Below, in pieces: positions 25,595 to 35,186 of a DNA stretch of 51,924 nt (the first letter of the stretch is position 1; each line of letters begins with the position of its first letter). Below the pieces are notes generated by a model, which did no database searches, was not told the DNA's origin, and saw nothing but the letters and a program-made list of their open reading frames with translations. The DNA lies in assembly GCA_024695545.1 (NCBI GenBank), contig JAILHZ010000126.1:1-51924 (forward strand), written 5' to 3'. The position numbers were made by a program, and so were the translations under genes. This stretch comes from Clostridiales bacterium. GTDB taxonomy: Bacteria > Bacillota_A > Clostridia > Saccharofermentanales > Saccharofermentanaceae.

Positions 25595-28476
25595 GATTCC
25601 TCCGATCCTTCCGGAGAAACGCTCGAATCTTCAGATGCTTTCTCTTCTTCTGCTTTACCTTCCGCGGTTTCTGCGGGAACTTCTTCCTTCGGTTCCGTCT
25701 CAGGTACCACTTCGGTCTTCTCCTCTGTCACTTCCTCAGCCGGTGTCTCAGGAGAAACAGTATCCTCCGGAGCCTCAGTGCTTTTGCCGTCGCCGGACTC
25801 ATCCTCGATATCAGACTCCTCCTCTGCAGCGAGGTTCTTCTTTATACGGAGATACTCCAGCACCTTCCGGATGATTGTTAAGAAGATCAGTGCCAGAATG
25901 GAAACTACTGTGATCATCACGCAAAGTGAGAACTTGGACGGATGATAGGACAGAAAGATCGTGTGCGTGCCGGCTGTCAGTTCGATCGCCATAAATGCAT
26001 CGTCGATCGGAACGATCTCGGCAGCTGCGCCGTCAACTGTCGCCGTCCAGCTCTCATCGTACGGGATCGTCAGGAAAAGTGCACCGTCTTTCTTGGCGGT
26101 AATGACACCTTCCACGTGGGTCGAATCGTAGGATGTGACCTTCATCTGCTCATCGCTCAGTTCATCGACCATCTCGCGGTAAGCAGGTTCGACCTGACGG
26201 ACGAGCTGGACCCAGAGATTGCCATTGAGGCCTTCTTCATTAAAGTCCAGAGTGATGACCTTGGAATAGTCTTTGTTATAGTAACCGAGATCGACGATCT
26301 GATTGGTTCTTGCCGTGATTTTCGTCTCTTTCATATCGAGCGGATTCATGCGCTGCTCATTGATCGTGACCTTCGGTGCCTTGTTCGCGACAACATAGAG
26401 ATAGAGATGGTCTCCGTCATTGACACCGCTCGGTGTCAGTATCAAGGAAGCCTTCTTCTTATCCTCGAAGGAGAACTTGTATCCGGTTCTGGGAACACCG
26501 CCGCCCTCCTCGACACCTTCGAGCGAGTTGAAATCCGCAGTTATCGGTTCATAGACGTCATTCTCCAGACCCATGCTCTTAACAAAAGCGTTGATGGAGA
26601 GGAACGGAACAGAAGTCTGGTTCATCTTGTAGGTAAGAACATTCTTATCCACCATGTATCCGAGAGACAGAGAATCCGGATTGACAAACCAGCGGAGTTC
26701 CGTATCGTTCTCAACTTCCTGGAAACCCTGCGGTACAGGGGAATTCTTGTAGATATCGAACATGTTGCGGACACCGAGAAGTGTTCCCGTGACCTGGGTC
26801 ATGCCGAAGTTTCTCATGCTGTTGATGCCGTTGTTATGGAATCCGAGGTTTCGGATAAACTTGACGAAACTCTCGCGGGCAGTCGAGGTAAAGATCGAAA
26901 TTCCCTTCATGTTATAAAGGGCCGGCTGGTTACAGATATACGCCGGGTAGATCTCCGAACGCTCAAATCCGTATTCGTTCTTCGCTTCCGCCTCATTGAC
27001 CAGCATCTGGACCTCATCGTAATGGGAACCGTAGAAGTCCCATCCGGTGAAGCTCTCATGATCAGCGACCAGGCTGACCGTAGAGAATGTCGAAGCAACC
27101 AGTTCCGCGGTAAGAACGCAGAACAGAAGGATCTGCTGGAACATAGCGCTCTTTTTCTTCTCCGCAATCATGCGCATGACACCGGTGTAGATGATCAGGA
27201 ATACAAAAGAGATTCCGATCTGGAGATATCCTTCCTGTCCTTCACCGACCTTTTCGTAGAGGATCAGGTAAGCAATCATGCACAGCGCCGGCGCCATAAG
27301 CTCCGTCTTGGAAAAAGAACCGAGGTTGCGCAGTACCTTGTATCCCATGATAACGATCAGGAATGAGATCAGGAACGCCTGTCTGTACGGGATCTGGTTT
27401 GGGAAATGGAAACCGTGCCAGATGTAGGTCATCATTCGGCTGCTCAGGCTGATATACATAATTGCCAGACCCACGCCATATGCGATCTTCTCACGGAGAC
27501 GGATCTTCCTGCAGAGGAAGAACAGCGGGATCAGAAGCAGTACGAAAATACCGGAATAAACATTGGCCATGCCGTCACGGATGTTCGGGTTCGAGCCGAT
27601 GAAGAAACGGCTGATAAAGTCGAACAGGTCATTCTGCACGGAGAATTCCTTCGGGAAAGTTCCGCCGGTAGCTGAAGATTTCTGAAGCGTAAAGTATGTG
27701 GATACCGTCAGGAAAGCAGAAATACCTCCGGCAAGACCCGAGTACAGTCCGAATCTCCATACTGATGACCAGAAGTTCTTCAGCGTTACCCTTTCCGTGA
27801 TCGAAATGTACAGGATCGGGGCATAGAAGACCAGGAACAGGCAGACGAAATAACCTGAGTAGAAATTCGAGATCAGGCAGACTGCCAGGGAAAGACAGTA
27901 CAAAAGCGGTTTCTTGTCACGGAACATCTTGATCAGTCCGAGCACGATCAGAGGAAGGAGCATGACGGCATCATGCCACATGATGTTCCAGAAATAGGAG
28001 ATCGTCCAACCGCAAAGTGCATAGAAGCAGGAGAAGGATGTAAGGAGAAGATCCTTTCTGTCCTTATCCAGTTCTTTGAGAAGATACGACATGAAAAGGC
28101 CGGTAAGTCCGCAGCGAAGGATCGCCAGAAGTGCAACACAGTCACCGATGTATTTCGCCGGGAAAAAGAGGGCCAGAAGGTTCAGCGGGCTGGCGCTGTA
28201 GTTCGCAAGGACCGCCCAGAAATTCGTTCCGCATCCGACATTCCACGAGAAGAACAGGCTTTCTCCGTGAAGGATCTTATTCCGAAGTTCGAAAAGGAAC
28301 GGTGCGTACTGGTGATAGCAGTCCACCGTCAGGATCATATTCTTGCCGGATGCAAAAGGATGCACCTGTAAGATGGTGAATATCGCGGTCATGATAAAGA
28401 CCGGGATGAAAAACGAATATATGTGAAACTGGCGTTCCGAGAACTTGCGCAGGAGGCGTTTATTTGATGGTCTCAT
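25591..28476 (-). CDS. YfhO-family membrane protein (paralogue)
   Basis: The 961-residue protein is laid out like its downstream paralogue: many N-terminal transmembrane helices, LFFSWNVGCGTNFWAVLANY near residue 75, an extracytoplasmic domain, and TVDGAAAEIVPIDDAFMAIEL with LSYHPSKF before a final helix. It ends in about 80 residues of acidic low-complexity sequence rich in Glu, Pro and Thr, unusual for the family. It heads the coupled run YfhO-YfhO-exonuclease. A glycosyltransferase role in surface polymer modification is inferred from the family. Confidence 0.88.
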   Translation of the reverse strand: MRPSNKRLLRKFSERQFHIYSFFIPVFIMTAIFTILQVHPFASGKNMILTVDCYHQYAPFLFELRNKILHGESLFFSWNVGCGTNFWAVLANYSASPLNLLALFFPAKYIGDCVALLAILRCGLTGLFMSYLLKELDKDRKDLLLTSFSCFYALCGWTISYFWNIMWHDAVMLLPLIVLGLIKMFRDKKPLLYCLSLAVCLISNFYSGYFVCLFLVFYAPILYISITERVTLKNFWSSVWRFGLYSGLAGGISAFLTVSTYFTLQKSSATGGTFPKEFSVQNDLFDFISRFFIGSNPNIRDGMANVYSGIFVLLLIPLFFLCRKIRLREKIAYGVGLAIMYISLSSRMMTYIWHGFHFPNQIPYRQAFLISFLIVIMGYKVLRNLGSFSKTELMAPALCMIAYLILYEKVGEGQEGYLQIGISFVFLIIYTGVMRMIAEKKKSAMFQQILLFCVLTAELVASTFSTVSLVADHESFTGWDFYGSHYDEVQMLVNEAEAKNEYGFERSEIYPAYICNQPALYNMKGISIFTSTARESFVKFIRNLGFHNNGINSMRNFGMTQVTGTLLGVRNMFDIYKNSPVPQGFQEVENDTELRWFVNPDSLSLGYMVDKNVLTYKMNQTSVPFLSINAFVKSMGLENDVYEPITADFNSLEGVEEGGGVPRTGYKFSFEDKKKASLILTPSGVNDGDHLYLYVVANKAPKVTINEQRMNPLDMKETKITARTNQIVDLGYYNKDYSKVITLDFNEEGLNGNLWVQLVRQVEPAYREMVDELSDEQMKVTSYDSTHVEGVITAKKDGALFLTIPYDESWTATVDGAAAEIVPIDDAFMAIELTAGTHTIFLSYHPSKFSLCVMITVVSILALIFLTIIRKVLEYLRIKKNLAAEEESDIEDESGDGKSTEAPEDTVSPETPAEEVTEEKTEVVPETEPKEEVPAETAEGKAEEEKASEDSSVSPEGSEES

Positions 28477-28670
28477 GATCGTCCTTTGATCTCCCGAATT
28501 GTTTTAATAAGATATAAGAACAAAATGTTCGCAAGCATAATTGTACCACACAGGTCAACCACCCGCACGAACTGCAGGTTCAATGTTCTGTAACCTTACG
28601 GAAATAGTATTCGCACCGCTTTTATGTTAGAGTAGATAGTGAGTATTTATAGTGCTTTTCGGAGGGCAGT

Positions 28671-30512
28671 ATGAAGAAACACAATCAGAACTCAAATGAC
28701 CATCGCGAAGCGGTGGACGAGATAAATAACGAAGTAGGATCCGTATCTCCGGAACAGGCCGCAGCGGTCGATGATCCGGATATGCCGGTCATGTCTGAAA
28801 CACCGTCAGGGGAAGCCGCAGAAGCTTCTGAAGAGATGACCGGTGCGGATTTTGCCGGGCTTCTTCCCGTGGACGATTCCGACGACGTGAAGTTTGACCC
28901 GAACGACCCGGACCTGATGGACGATGAGGAGATCCCCGAGGAACTCATTCCGTACGAAGCACTGCCTGCCGACATCGAACCGGTTCCCATGGAGCTGGGC
29001 GCTCACGAGATCCATACCGTCGCCAATGACGACGATCCGGATGCGCCTGCATTTACGGAAATATCTACACGTCCCTCCGATGCCAAGCCTTCTTCCACCG
29101 GTAAGAAGATGAACTGGAAGCCGAAGATGTTCCTGATCGAAATGGCGGTCGTAGCGATCCTGATCCTGATATGGTCGGTCATCTCTCTGGGTAATCTCAA
29201 CGAGCGCATGACCAGCCCGCTTACTGTAGGGAATCACGATGTCTCGAACGCCGAGTTCAGTTTTATGTATCACTATGTGCTTCTGGAAAACGGTGTCGAT
29301 ATCTTCAAGGCAGATACCGAAAAAATGCTGCAGGAACCCGGCGAGAACGGATTCGCAACAGCCCGCGAGTATTTCCTGGATGTCACCGCCAAGGAGATCC
29401 AGGCGACATACATGCTCTATGACGATGCACTTGAACACGGCTATTCCATTACACAGGATCACAAAGACCGTGCTCAGGCTTACATCGACTGGCTGAAGAC
29501 GAAAGCAGATGCGATCCATGTTGATCTGGATACTTACATCAAGGGAACATTCGGCCCGTATGTGAATAAGAGCCTGATCCTTCAGGTCCTTCCGAAAGTA
29601 TACTTCGCCGAGGATTATTCCGGACATGAGAAGCTCGAGGAACTGAAGGCCACTCCCGAACAGGCCGAGCAGGCATATCAGGATGCGAGAAACTCCTATG
29701 ACCTCATCTCCTACCGCGTACTTCGAATCACATTCGAGCAGCGCGAAGAAAGCTATGTTAAGACCGCGAATCTTCATGCAGAGCAGATCATCTCCAAGAT
29801 GGAAGGCGACCAGTCAAAGTTCGAATCCATCGCGGCCACATTCTTCTCAGGAGAAGTCCAGCAGCGTCTTCTCGTTCCGGATTCCACTCTTCATAAGAGA
29901 GTCCGTTATTCGGAGATCGATGAGGCATCCTGGAGAGCCTGGCTGTTCGACACATCCCGCCAGTCCGGCGATACAGTGATTTTCCAGGATGAATACGGAT
30001 TCCCGATCATCTTCTGTTTCGTCGAGCGCGTCCGTCAGGAAGAACCGCTCAGAAACGTCCGCTTCTTCTATATCAATCTCGAAGATGAGGAAACCGGAAC
30101 CCCGGGTATTCCCGCCAGTGAAATGATCACCACTTCACAGACGATCTTCGACAGCATTACAGACGAAGCAAGTATGGTCACTCTCGAAACTACATACGCT
30201 GACCAGCTGCTGGACGGCTCTATGAGGACAGTACAGCAGACAGCGCTTTATCCCGGCAATAATCCCGAAGAGATCGATGAATGGATCTTTGACCCGGTCA
30301 GAAAGAGCGGAGATAAGATCATGATCGAAGGTCCCACACAGAACCTGATCCTCTACTATGTTGAATCTTCTCCGAATCCGGAATGGTATGACCGCGTGAA
30401 CAGCTTCATCCGAATGGATAACTATCAGGCATTTGTCAGCAGTAAGATCGGCGACTACGCCTATACATTCCACGAAGACGGACTGAAGTACATCAAGGAC
30501 ATCCCGTCCTGA
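28671..30512 (+). CDS. Membrane-anchored PrsA/SurA-like protein with acidic cytoplasmic tail
   Basis: The 613-residue protein has a highly acidic, disordered N-terminal region (about residues 1-150), a basic stretch KKMNWKPK, one transmembrane helix at about 152-172 and a large extracytoplasmic part. That part begins like SurA_N domains (a short strand VGNHDVSNAEFSFMYHYV and helices) and contains two parvulin-like segments (around YRVLRITFEQREESYVKTA and RNVRFFYINLED). This suggests a chaperone or peptidyl-prolyl isomerase for exported proteins. I cannot confirm catalytic residues. GGAGGG precedes the ATG. The gene is divergent from the YfhO run and ends at a bidirectional terminator. Confidence 0.65.
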   Translation: MKKHNQNSNDHREAVDEINNEVGSVSPEQAAAVDDPDMPVMSETPSGEAAEASEEMTGADFAGLLPVDDSDDVKFDPNDPDLMDDEEIPEELIPYEALPADIEPVPMELGAHEIHTVANDDDPDAPAFTEISTRPSDAKPSSTGKKMNWKPKMFLIEMAVVAILILIWSVISLGNLNERMTSPLTVGNHDVSNAEFSFMYHYVLLENGVDIFKADTEKMLQEPGENGFATAREYFLDVTAKEIQATYMLYDDALEHGYSITQDHKDRAQAYIDWLKTKADAIHVDLDTYIKGTFGPYVNKSLILQVLPKVYFAEDYSGHEKLEELKATPEQAEQAYQDARNSYDLISYRVLRITFEQREESYVKTANLHAEQIISKMEGDQSKFESIAATFFSGEVQQRLLVPDSTLHKRVRYSEIDEASWRAWLFDTSRQSGDTVIFQDEYGFPIIFCFVERVRQEEPLRNVRFFYINLEDEETGTPGIPASEMITTSQTIFDSITDEASMVTLETTYADQLLDGSMRTVQQTALYPGNNPEEIDEWIFDPVRKSGDKIMIEGPTQNLILYYVESSPNPEWYDRVNSFIRMDNYQAFVSSKIGDYAYTFHEDGLKYIKDIPS

Positions 30513-30537
30513 CAGGAAACACTTTCAAAACAAAAAG

Positions 30538-30570
30538 AACGCCCGGACACATCGTGTACCGGGCGTTTTC
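30538..30570. terminator. Bidirectional terminator
   Basis: AACGCCCGG / CCGGGCGTT, with further pairing ACAC/GTGT inside, is followed by TTTTC on the plus strand and by TCTTTTTGTTTTG on the minus strand. It serves the PrsA-like gene and the small gene at 30596-30715. Confidence 0.9.
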
Positions 30571-30595
30571 GTATCTGTTTCTGCAGGTCTTCGCA

Positions 30596-30715
30596 TCAGC
30601 CGCGGATAGCGACAGCGATCATTACCAGGATCGAAGAAAGCATCATGATTGCTAATATGATGGCAAGGATCCTTGCACCTGCGTTATAACGGGAACCGCC
30701 TTTTCTGCCTGCCAT
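30596..30715 (-). CDS. 39-residue single-helix membrane protein
   Basis: The frame encodes MAGRKGGSRYNAGARILAII and continues as a hydrophobic helix (about residues 15-36) ending in IRG. The ATG at 30715 has GAGGAGG at a 7-base gap; another in-frame ATG at 30721 is too close to that site. A TTGACA promoter upstream and a strong terminator 25 bases downstream make it a complete monocistronic unit. The basic N-terminus predicts the N-in orientation. I do not recognise the family, and its function is unknown. Confidence 0.75.
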   Translation of the reverse strand: MAGRKGGSRYNAGARILAIILAIMMLSSILVMIAVAIRG

Positions 30716-30751
30716 GTCCATTCCTCCTCGATCGAACAATTAAACAGTGAT

Positions 30752-30788
30752 AGTGTAACACGAAGGATAGTTTTGTCAAACTGTCCTT
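30752..30788 (-). promoter_or_regulatory. Promoter of the small membrane protein gene
   Basis: On the minus strand a perfect TTGACA (30779-30774), a 16-base spacer ending TGT, and TACACT (30757-30752) form a promoter. The -35 sits in the middle of an inverted repeat (30763-30788, 10 of 11 pairs) that could be an operator or the end hairpin of the glycoside hydrolase gene. Confidence 0.7.
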
Positions 30789-30802
30789 CTCTTCTTACGG
30801 GA

Positions 30803-31831
30803 TCACAGGTATTTCAGAAGTTCTTCGCGCACCTGATCCATACGGGCATCGGAGATTCCGAAGTCCATCACCTTATAATTCCATGCCGAGCGGCCGATGC
30901 CATATCTGGTAAAGACTTCGTTGATCATCTTATACCACTTCACCGCATCCTCCGGAGCGACACGGTCGATGACACCGTATTCACCGCAGTAGAGTGCGAC
31001 ATCTCTTTCCTGCGCCACCTGAAGGGCTTCCGCAAAGATCTTCTCAAAGTACTTCGCCGAAAGAGTATCGTCCTTCGGGAAACCCGCAAATCCGGTAGTT
31101 ACCTGCTGGAGATATTTACCACTCGCTTCGCCCATGTTCTCATACGGCTCGTCGATACTGATGCGGAAAGATGTATCCATGGTCGGGATCCACGGCGCAC
31201 CCTGATGGGTAAAGATCAGGGGCTCATAGCAGTGGAAATTGTAAATGATATTCTCATCGTAAGGCATCGCCAGATCCTTAACGGAATCAACACTGTTGTT
31301 CCAGTAGCCGCCCACGAGGATCTTGATCGTCGGAGCATACTTTCTGATACGGCGGATACACTCATAGGAGATCTTATTCCAAAGATCACAATAGGACTTA
31401 TCCGTTACCTCGTTCAGCATCTCGAAAGCCACGCGGCCGGAGTATTTCCCGAATCTTTCTGCGATACGTTCCCAAAGGGTATAGAATCTATTCTGTAGCT
31501 TCTCGCTGTCGAAGAATCCGGATTCGCCGTGCGCATCGTCAAAAGAATAACCCATGGTCTTATGGAGATCCAGGATCATATTCAGTCCGTACTTACCGCA
31601 CCAGTCAATCGCATCCTGGATGTGGCCGTAACCGCTCTCAGTGGGATTTCCTTCTTTATCTTCGACCAGCTCGTAGTCAAACGGAAGGCGGACATGATCC
31701 ATGCCCCAGTCCTTGATGATCCTGATGTCTTCTTCTTTTATGAATGTGCTGTATGTTTCCTCGGTATCGTCACACTGGGACAGCCAGCCGCCCAGATTGA
31801 TACCCTTCTGATAACCCTTCCAAGTCTTCAT
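30803..31831 (-). CDS. Glycoside hydrolase family 5 enzyme, cytoplasmic
   Basis: The 342-residue TIM-barrel protein shows GH5 features: KGINLGGWLSQ at the N-terminus, MDHVRLPFDYE, a DLHKTMGY strand, the acid/base Glu in FEMLNE (about residue 140) and the nucleophile Glu in YCGEYGV (about 283). There is no signal peptide or binding module, so it probably acts inside the cell on imported beta-glucan or beta-mannan oligosaccharides. The substrate cannot be told. GAGGAG lies 7 bases before the ATG. It seems to be transcribed alone. Confidence 0.9.
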   Translation of the reverse strand: MKTWKGYQKGINLGGWLSQCDDTEETYSTFIKEEDIRIIKDWGMDHVRLPFDYELVEDKEGNPTESGYGHIQDAIDWCGKYGLNMILDLHKTMGYSFDDAHGESGFFDSEKLQNRFYTLWERIAERFGKYSGRVAFEMLNEVTDKSYCDLWNKISYECIRRIRKYAPTIKILVGGYWNNSVDSVKDLAMPYDENIIYNFHCYEPLIFTHQGAPWIPTMDTSFRISIDEPYENMGEASGKYLQQVTTGFAGFPKDDTLSAKYFEKIFAEALQVAQERDVALYCGEYGVIDRVAPEDAVKWYKMINEVFTRYGIGRSAWNYKVMDFGISDARMDQVREELLKYL

Positions 31832-31860
31832 GACGCTTCTCCTCGCATAAACATGATAGG

Positions 31861-31869
31861 CTTATTATA
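31861..31869 (-). promoter_or_regulatory. Extended -10 promoter of the GH5 gene
   Basis: On the minus strand TGA precedes a perfect TATAAT (31869-31864), about 33 bases before the ATG. The -35 region is weak. Confidence 0.5.
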
Positions 31870-31926
31870 TCAGACTGGTTCACATATGAAAAAGCACTTT
31901 TCGGATATCTTCAGTCACGAGGGGGT

Positions 31927-31961
31927 AGCGCGGCGCCTCTCGGGGAAGACGGCGCCGCGCT
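31927..31961. terminator. GC-rich hairpin after the ABC permease gene
   Basis: An 11-bp stem AGCGCGGCGCC / GGCGCCGCGCT with a 13-base loop lies 10 bases after the permease stop. No T tract follows on the minus strand, so it may block or stabilise the 3' end rather than act as a classic terminator. Confidence 0.5.
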
Positions 31962-31971
31962 TATGAATGGA

Positions 31972-34329
31972 TTATTCGGAAATCAGTTCGTAGGCTGATA
32001 CTTTCTTGATGGAACCGGACATAACATAGGTCATGGCAAATACCAGAACACCGATCAGTACGATCGTAAGAAGGATAAGTACCGGGAACACGATGAAATC
32101 GATCTTATGCATTCCGAATCCCGAAAGGATCGCTGTCATCAGCGGATTGACCAGAACAAATCCGAGGAGAGCACCGAGAACGGAAGCAATGAGCGTGACC
32201 GGAAGTAGAGAGAGCGAAAGCTGGAGTTTCAGCTGGCGGCTGGTAAAGCCGACGGCTTTCTTGATGCCGAACTCTTTCTCTTTCTTGATGAAGAGTGTTT
32301 TGAGAAGGATCTTGACGACCAGGAGGATGATCGCAACATTCAAGCCGACCATGACCATGACGATCAGAGATACCGCCGAGATCTCTGTTCCTTTTCCACT
32401 ATGGACCTCATCATACACATTGCCGGTGGTGGTGCACTCTTCGCCGAGCAGTGCTTTTATATCGGAAAGAGCTCGGTCAACGTTTTCCACGCTCGGATCT
32501 TCCATACGGAAGCGGAGGATCTCATAGTTCGGATCGATTCCGAGTCTCTTCGCACCCTCTTCGCTGATGAAGATCCGCTCGCCAAGGTTCATGACGGATT
32601 GCTGGAAACCGGTGATGATGAAGCGCGCAAAGTGATTGCCGTACTGCACTTCGATCTCATCTCCGATCGTTACACCGAGGCGGTCAGCGATGACTCGACC
32701 GATGACGCACTCGTTCGCTTCTTTAAAAGAATCTCCCTCGTAGACACCGCAGTCGATGTATTCCGGTTTGTCCGTAAAGAATGCAAACGTCTCGTTTCCT
32801 TCGATGCTGATGTTCGCGAAGTTGTAACCGTATACCTGCTTTACTCCGTCGACCTGTGTCAGTTGTTCGAGGACGCGGTGGGTCTCATCGGTATCCGTGT
32901 TAACGTTGATGAATCCGTCCGGAACATCTCCGTTGATGAGATGAACAAACTCAGTCGGGTTGACCTTGCTGTTGTAAAAGAGGATCCCCGAGAACATGAT
33001 CATAAACGCAACCACACTCATGACAGAAAGGAGGATAATGTTCTGTCCCCGGCTCTGCAGCATACTCTTCAGCGCAAGAAGGATATTCAGTCCGCCTTTT
33101 GTATCCTTAAGCGGAAGATGGTTTTTCTTAAAGCTGTTAGATTTCAGGCCGAACCGGAGCGCCGTTGCCGGGTGGAGCTTCTTCAGTTTGATCGTGGAAA
33201 GGAATACCACTACGATCATGCAAACGGCAATACCTCCGAGGATAAGAGCCGTGGTTCCCGGGCAGAAACGCAGCACCCACAGGACACCCGTGATCGGCTG
33301 GAACACCTGTTTGTCGAGGATCGGCATGGTGATGTAAGAAAGGACACATCCGATCGCACCGCCGATCATGCCGACGATCACAAACTCGAGCGTCATGGCC
33401 GCACGGAGCTGTCCGATCGTATGTCCGACGGCGCGAAGTGCACCGATATTCTTGATGTCTCTGTCGATATTATTGTTGATCGTGAAGACGATCATGATCA
33501 GGCAGACCACCAGAACAACTACCGAGAAAGCCGTTACCAGACCGGAAAGGATTTCCGAGACAGCCGTATAGCCTTCCTTTGCAAGGTCACGGGCATAGGA
33601 ATAGAAATCCAGTCCCGCACTTGCCATGCTGTCTCTGCTTGCCTGAAGTACCTCATCCTGGGAAACGCCTTCGGCACAGTACATCCTGACCAGTTTTTTG
33701 TCCGAGATATAGTTCGTCGACAGATAAGATTTCTCTGCGGCATCCCACATCGTTGTAAAGGAATCCGCATCGACCATGACTGCCATCCAGCCATAGGAAT
33801 TTCCTCCGATCAGGGCTTCAAAAATGCCTGCCACCGTGAAGTTCAAATCTCCTGTCGCCGGTGAATGCATGTGGATCTTATCGCCGACTTTGATTCCGTT
33901 TATCTTCGCATAATACGAATTGAAATAGATCTTCGGTCCTTCTGCCGAATCATCCCTGTCCAGGAAAGAATATTCTTTTGCAGAACCGTATTCACCGATC
34001 CTCGTGATCGTGGAGCCATCAAGATCAAAATCCTCCTCTTCATCTTCGATACGGAGTTTCGCGGTTCCCGGCATGATCATGTCCTGGATCGAATAATCGG
34101 AGAGCTCAGGAAGGCCGGAAAGTGCTTTTGCAATATCTTCTTCAGATCCGATGACATAAGACATAACATCGGCTTCATTGGTCTTTTCGACTTTCTCGTC
34201 ATAGATCGAGCTGTACTGTCCGACAAAAAGGCCGGTATGCAGAAGGAGCGAGGTCAGGATCAGTACGAAAAGAAAAGCCGTCAGGACATTTCTGTCCTTC
34301 CTCATATTTGCACGAATCAGCTTTACCAT
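31972..34329 (-). CDS. FtsX-type ABC transporter permease
   Basis: The 785-residue permease has an N-terminal transmembrane helix (about 15-35), a large extracytoplasmic domain, a first FtsX unit (helices near 265-400), a second extracytoplasmic domain and a second FtsX unit with three helices at the C-terminus (about 650-780). This duplicated FtsX layout is typical of exporters for lipoproteins, peptides or antibiotics rather than importers. The gene overlaps the ATPase stop codon by 7 bases and has GGAG just before its ATG. No sensor kinase is adjacent. The substrate is unknown. Confidence 0.88.
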   Translation of the reverse strand: MVKLIRANMRKDRNVLTAFLFVLILTSLLLHTGLFVGQYSSIYDEKVEKTNEADVMSYVIGSEEDIAKALSGLPELSDYSIQDMIMPGTAKLRIEDEEEDFDLDGSTITRIGEYGSAKEYSFLDRDDSAEGPKIYFNSYYAKINGIKVGDKIHMHSPATGDLNFTVAGIFEALIGGNSYGWMAVMVDADSFTTMWDAAEKSYLSTNYISDKKLVRMYCAEGVSQDEVLQASRDSMASAGLDFYSYARDLAKEGYTAVSEILSGLVTAFSVVVLVVCLIMIVFTINNNIDRDIKNIGALRAVGHTIGQLRAAMTLEFVIVGMIGGAIGCVLSYITMPILDKQVFQPITGVLWVLRFCPGTTALILGGIAVCMIVVVFLSTIKLKKLHPATALRFGLKSNSFKKNHLPLKDTKGGLNILLALKSMLQSRGQNIILLSVMSVVAFMIMFSGILFYNSKVNPTEFVHLINGDVPDGFINVNTDTDETHRVLEQLTQVDGVKQVYGYNFANISIEGNETFAFFTDKPEYIDCGVYEGDSFKEANECVIGRVIADRLGVTIGDEIEVQYGNHFARFIITGFQQSVMNLGERIFISEEGAKRLGIDPNYEILRFRMEDPSVENVDRALSDIKALLGEECTTTGNVYDEVHSGKGTEISAVSLIVMVMVGLNVAIILLVVKILLKTLFIKKEKEFGIKKAVGFTSRQLKLQLSLSLLPVTLIASVLGALLGFVLVNPLMTAILSGFGMHKIDFIVFPVLILLTIVLIGVLVFAMTYVMSGSIKKVSAYELISE

Positions 34330-35090
34330 CCCATCTCCTCCAGAAAACCTCTGATCATCTCATGTCTCTTCTTGTCGCCGCTTACGTATTTCCCGGGATT
34401 GCATTCGCCCTTGATGCCGCCGTCCTCGAGGTAGAGGATACGGTTCGCGCGGCGCGCAGACTTAATGTCATGGGTGACCATGACGACCGACTGGCCTTCG
34501 TTATTGATATCTGTGAGAACATTGAGGACTGCTTCAACACCTGCGGAGTTAAGAGCTCCTGTCGGCTCATCGGCGAAGACGACATCCGGATCGTTGATGA
34601 CAGCTCTGACCATCGCCGCACGCTGGGCTTCACCGCCACTGACCTGCGCCGGGAACTTGTCGGTCATTTCTTCGCTGATGCCGACACGCTCAAAAAGCTC
34701 AGTTGCTTTTTTCTTCAGGTCTTTCTGCTTCTGACCGATCAGCATACCCGTTGAGATTGCGTTATCCATGATGCTCATACTGTCTACCAGGTGTACCTGC
34801 TGGAAAACAAAGCCGCAGTGCTTTCTTCTGAATACCGCGAGCTGGTCATCGTTCATTCCGGTAATCTCTTTGCCCGCGTATTCGATGGACCCGAGTGACG
34901 GTTTATCCATGCCGGAGAGCGCGTACAGAAGCGTCGACTTACCGGCTCCGCTGGATCCCATGATGACGGTAAAGTCGCCTTCGTAGATCTCCAGGTCAAG
35001 GTTCTTGATGATGTGATACTGCTTTCCAGAAACCGAGAAGCTCTTGCTTAATTTGTCTGTCTTGATGATGGGTTTTCTGTCCACTGCCAT
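34323..35090 (-). CDS. ABC transporter ATP-binding protein
   Basis: The 255-residue ATPase belongs to the MacB/LolD/BceA group and partners the FtsX permease encoded next. Motifs: Walker A GSSGAGKST, signature VSGGEAQR, Walker B VVFADEPTG and the His loop MVTHD. The start is uncertain. ATG at 35090 has GGGAG only 2 bases upstream, while GTG at 35084 has the same GGGAG at 8 bases. A longer frame reaching 35174 runs through the two-hairpin repeat and is unlikely to be translated. Confidence 0.9.
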   Translation of the reverse strand: MAVDRKPIIKTDKLSKSFSVSGKQYHIIKNLDLEIYEGDFTVIMGSSGAGKSTLLYALSGMDKPSLGSIEYAGKEITGMNDDQLAVFRRKHCGFVFQQVHLVDSMSIMDNAISTGMLIGQKQKDLKKKATELFERVGISEEMTDKFPAQVSGGEAQRAAMVRAVINDPDVVFADEPTGALNSAGVEAVLNVLTDINNEGQSVVMVTHDIKSARRANRILYLEDGGIKGECNPGKYVSGDKKRHEMIRGFLEEMGW

Positions 35091-35114
35091 GACTCCCTTC
35101 GAGTTGGCGGCACA

Positions 35115-35186
35115 GGTGCTTTTGCCGATGGAAAAGCACCGGAAGATGCCGCACGTCTTTCTTCTGTACGGCATCAGTATAGTCCA
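35115..35186 (-). repeat. Two-hairpin intergenic repeat, copy A
   Basis: This 72-base element is about 92% identical to 41648-41720 in the same orientation. On the minus strand it begins GGACTATACTGATGCCGTAC. A first stem (35145-35154 with 35166-35175, 10 bp) and a second stem (GGTGCTTTT with AAAAGCACC) follow each other. Here it lies between the ABC ATPase start and the divergent gene at 35338, so it would be in the ATPase leader. The contained TATACT could be that operon's -10. Confidence 0.75.

Noticed and set aside
25942..27366. 474-codon open frame antisense to the YfhO paralogue
   Set aside because: Composition is a shadow of the membrane-protein gene; no domain is visible.
32401..33864. 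487-codon open frame antisense to the ABC permease
   Set aside because: Asp/His/Arg-rich shadow translation with no features of a real protein.
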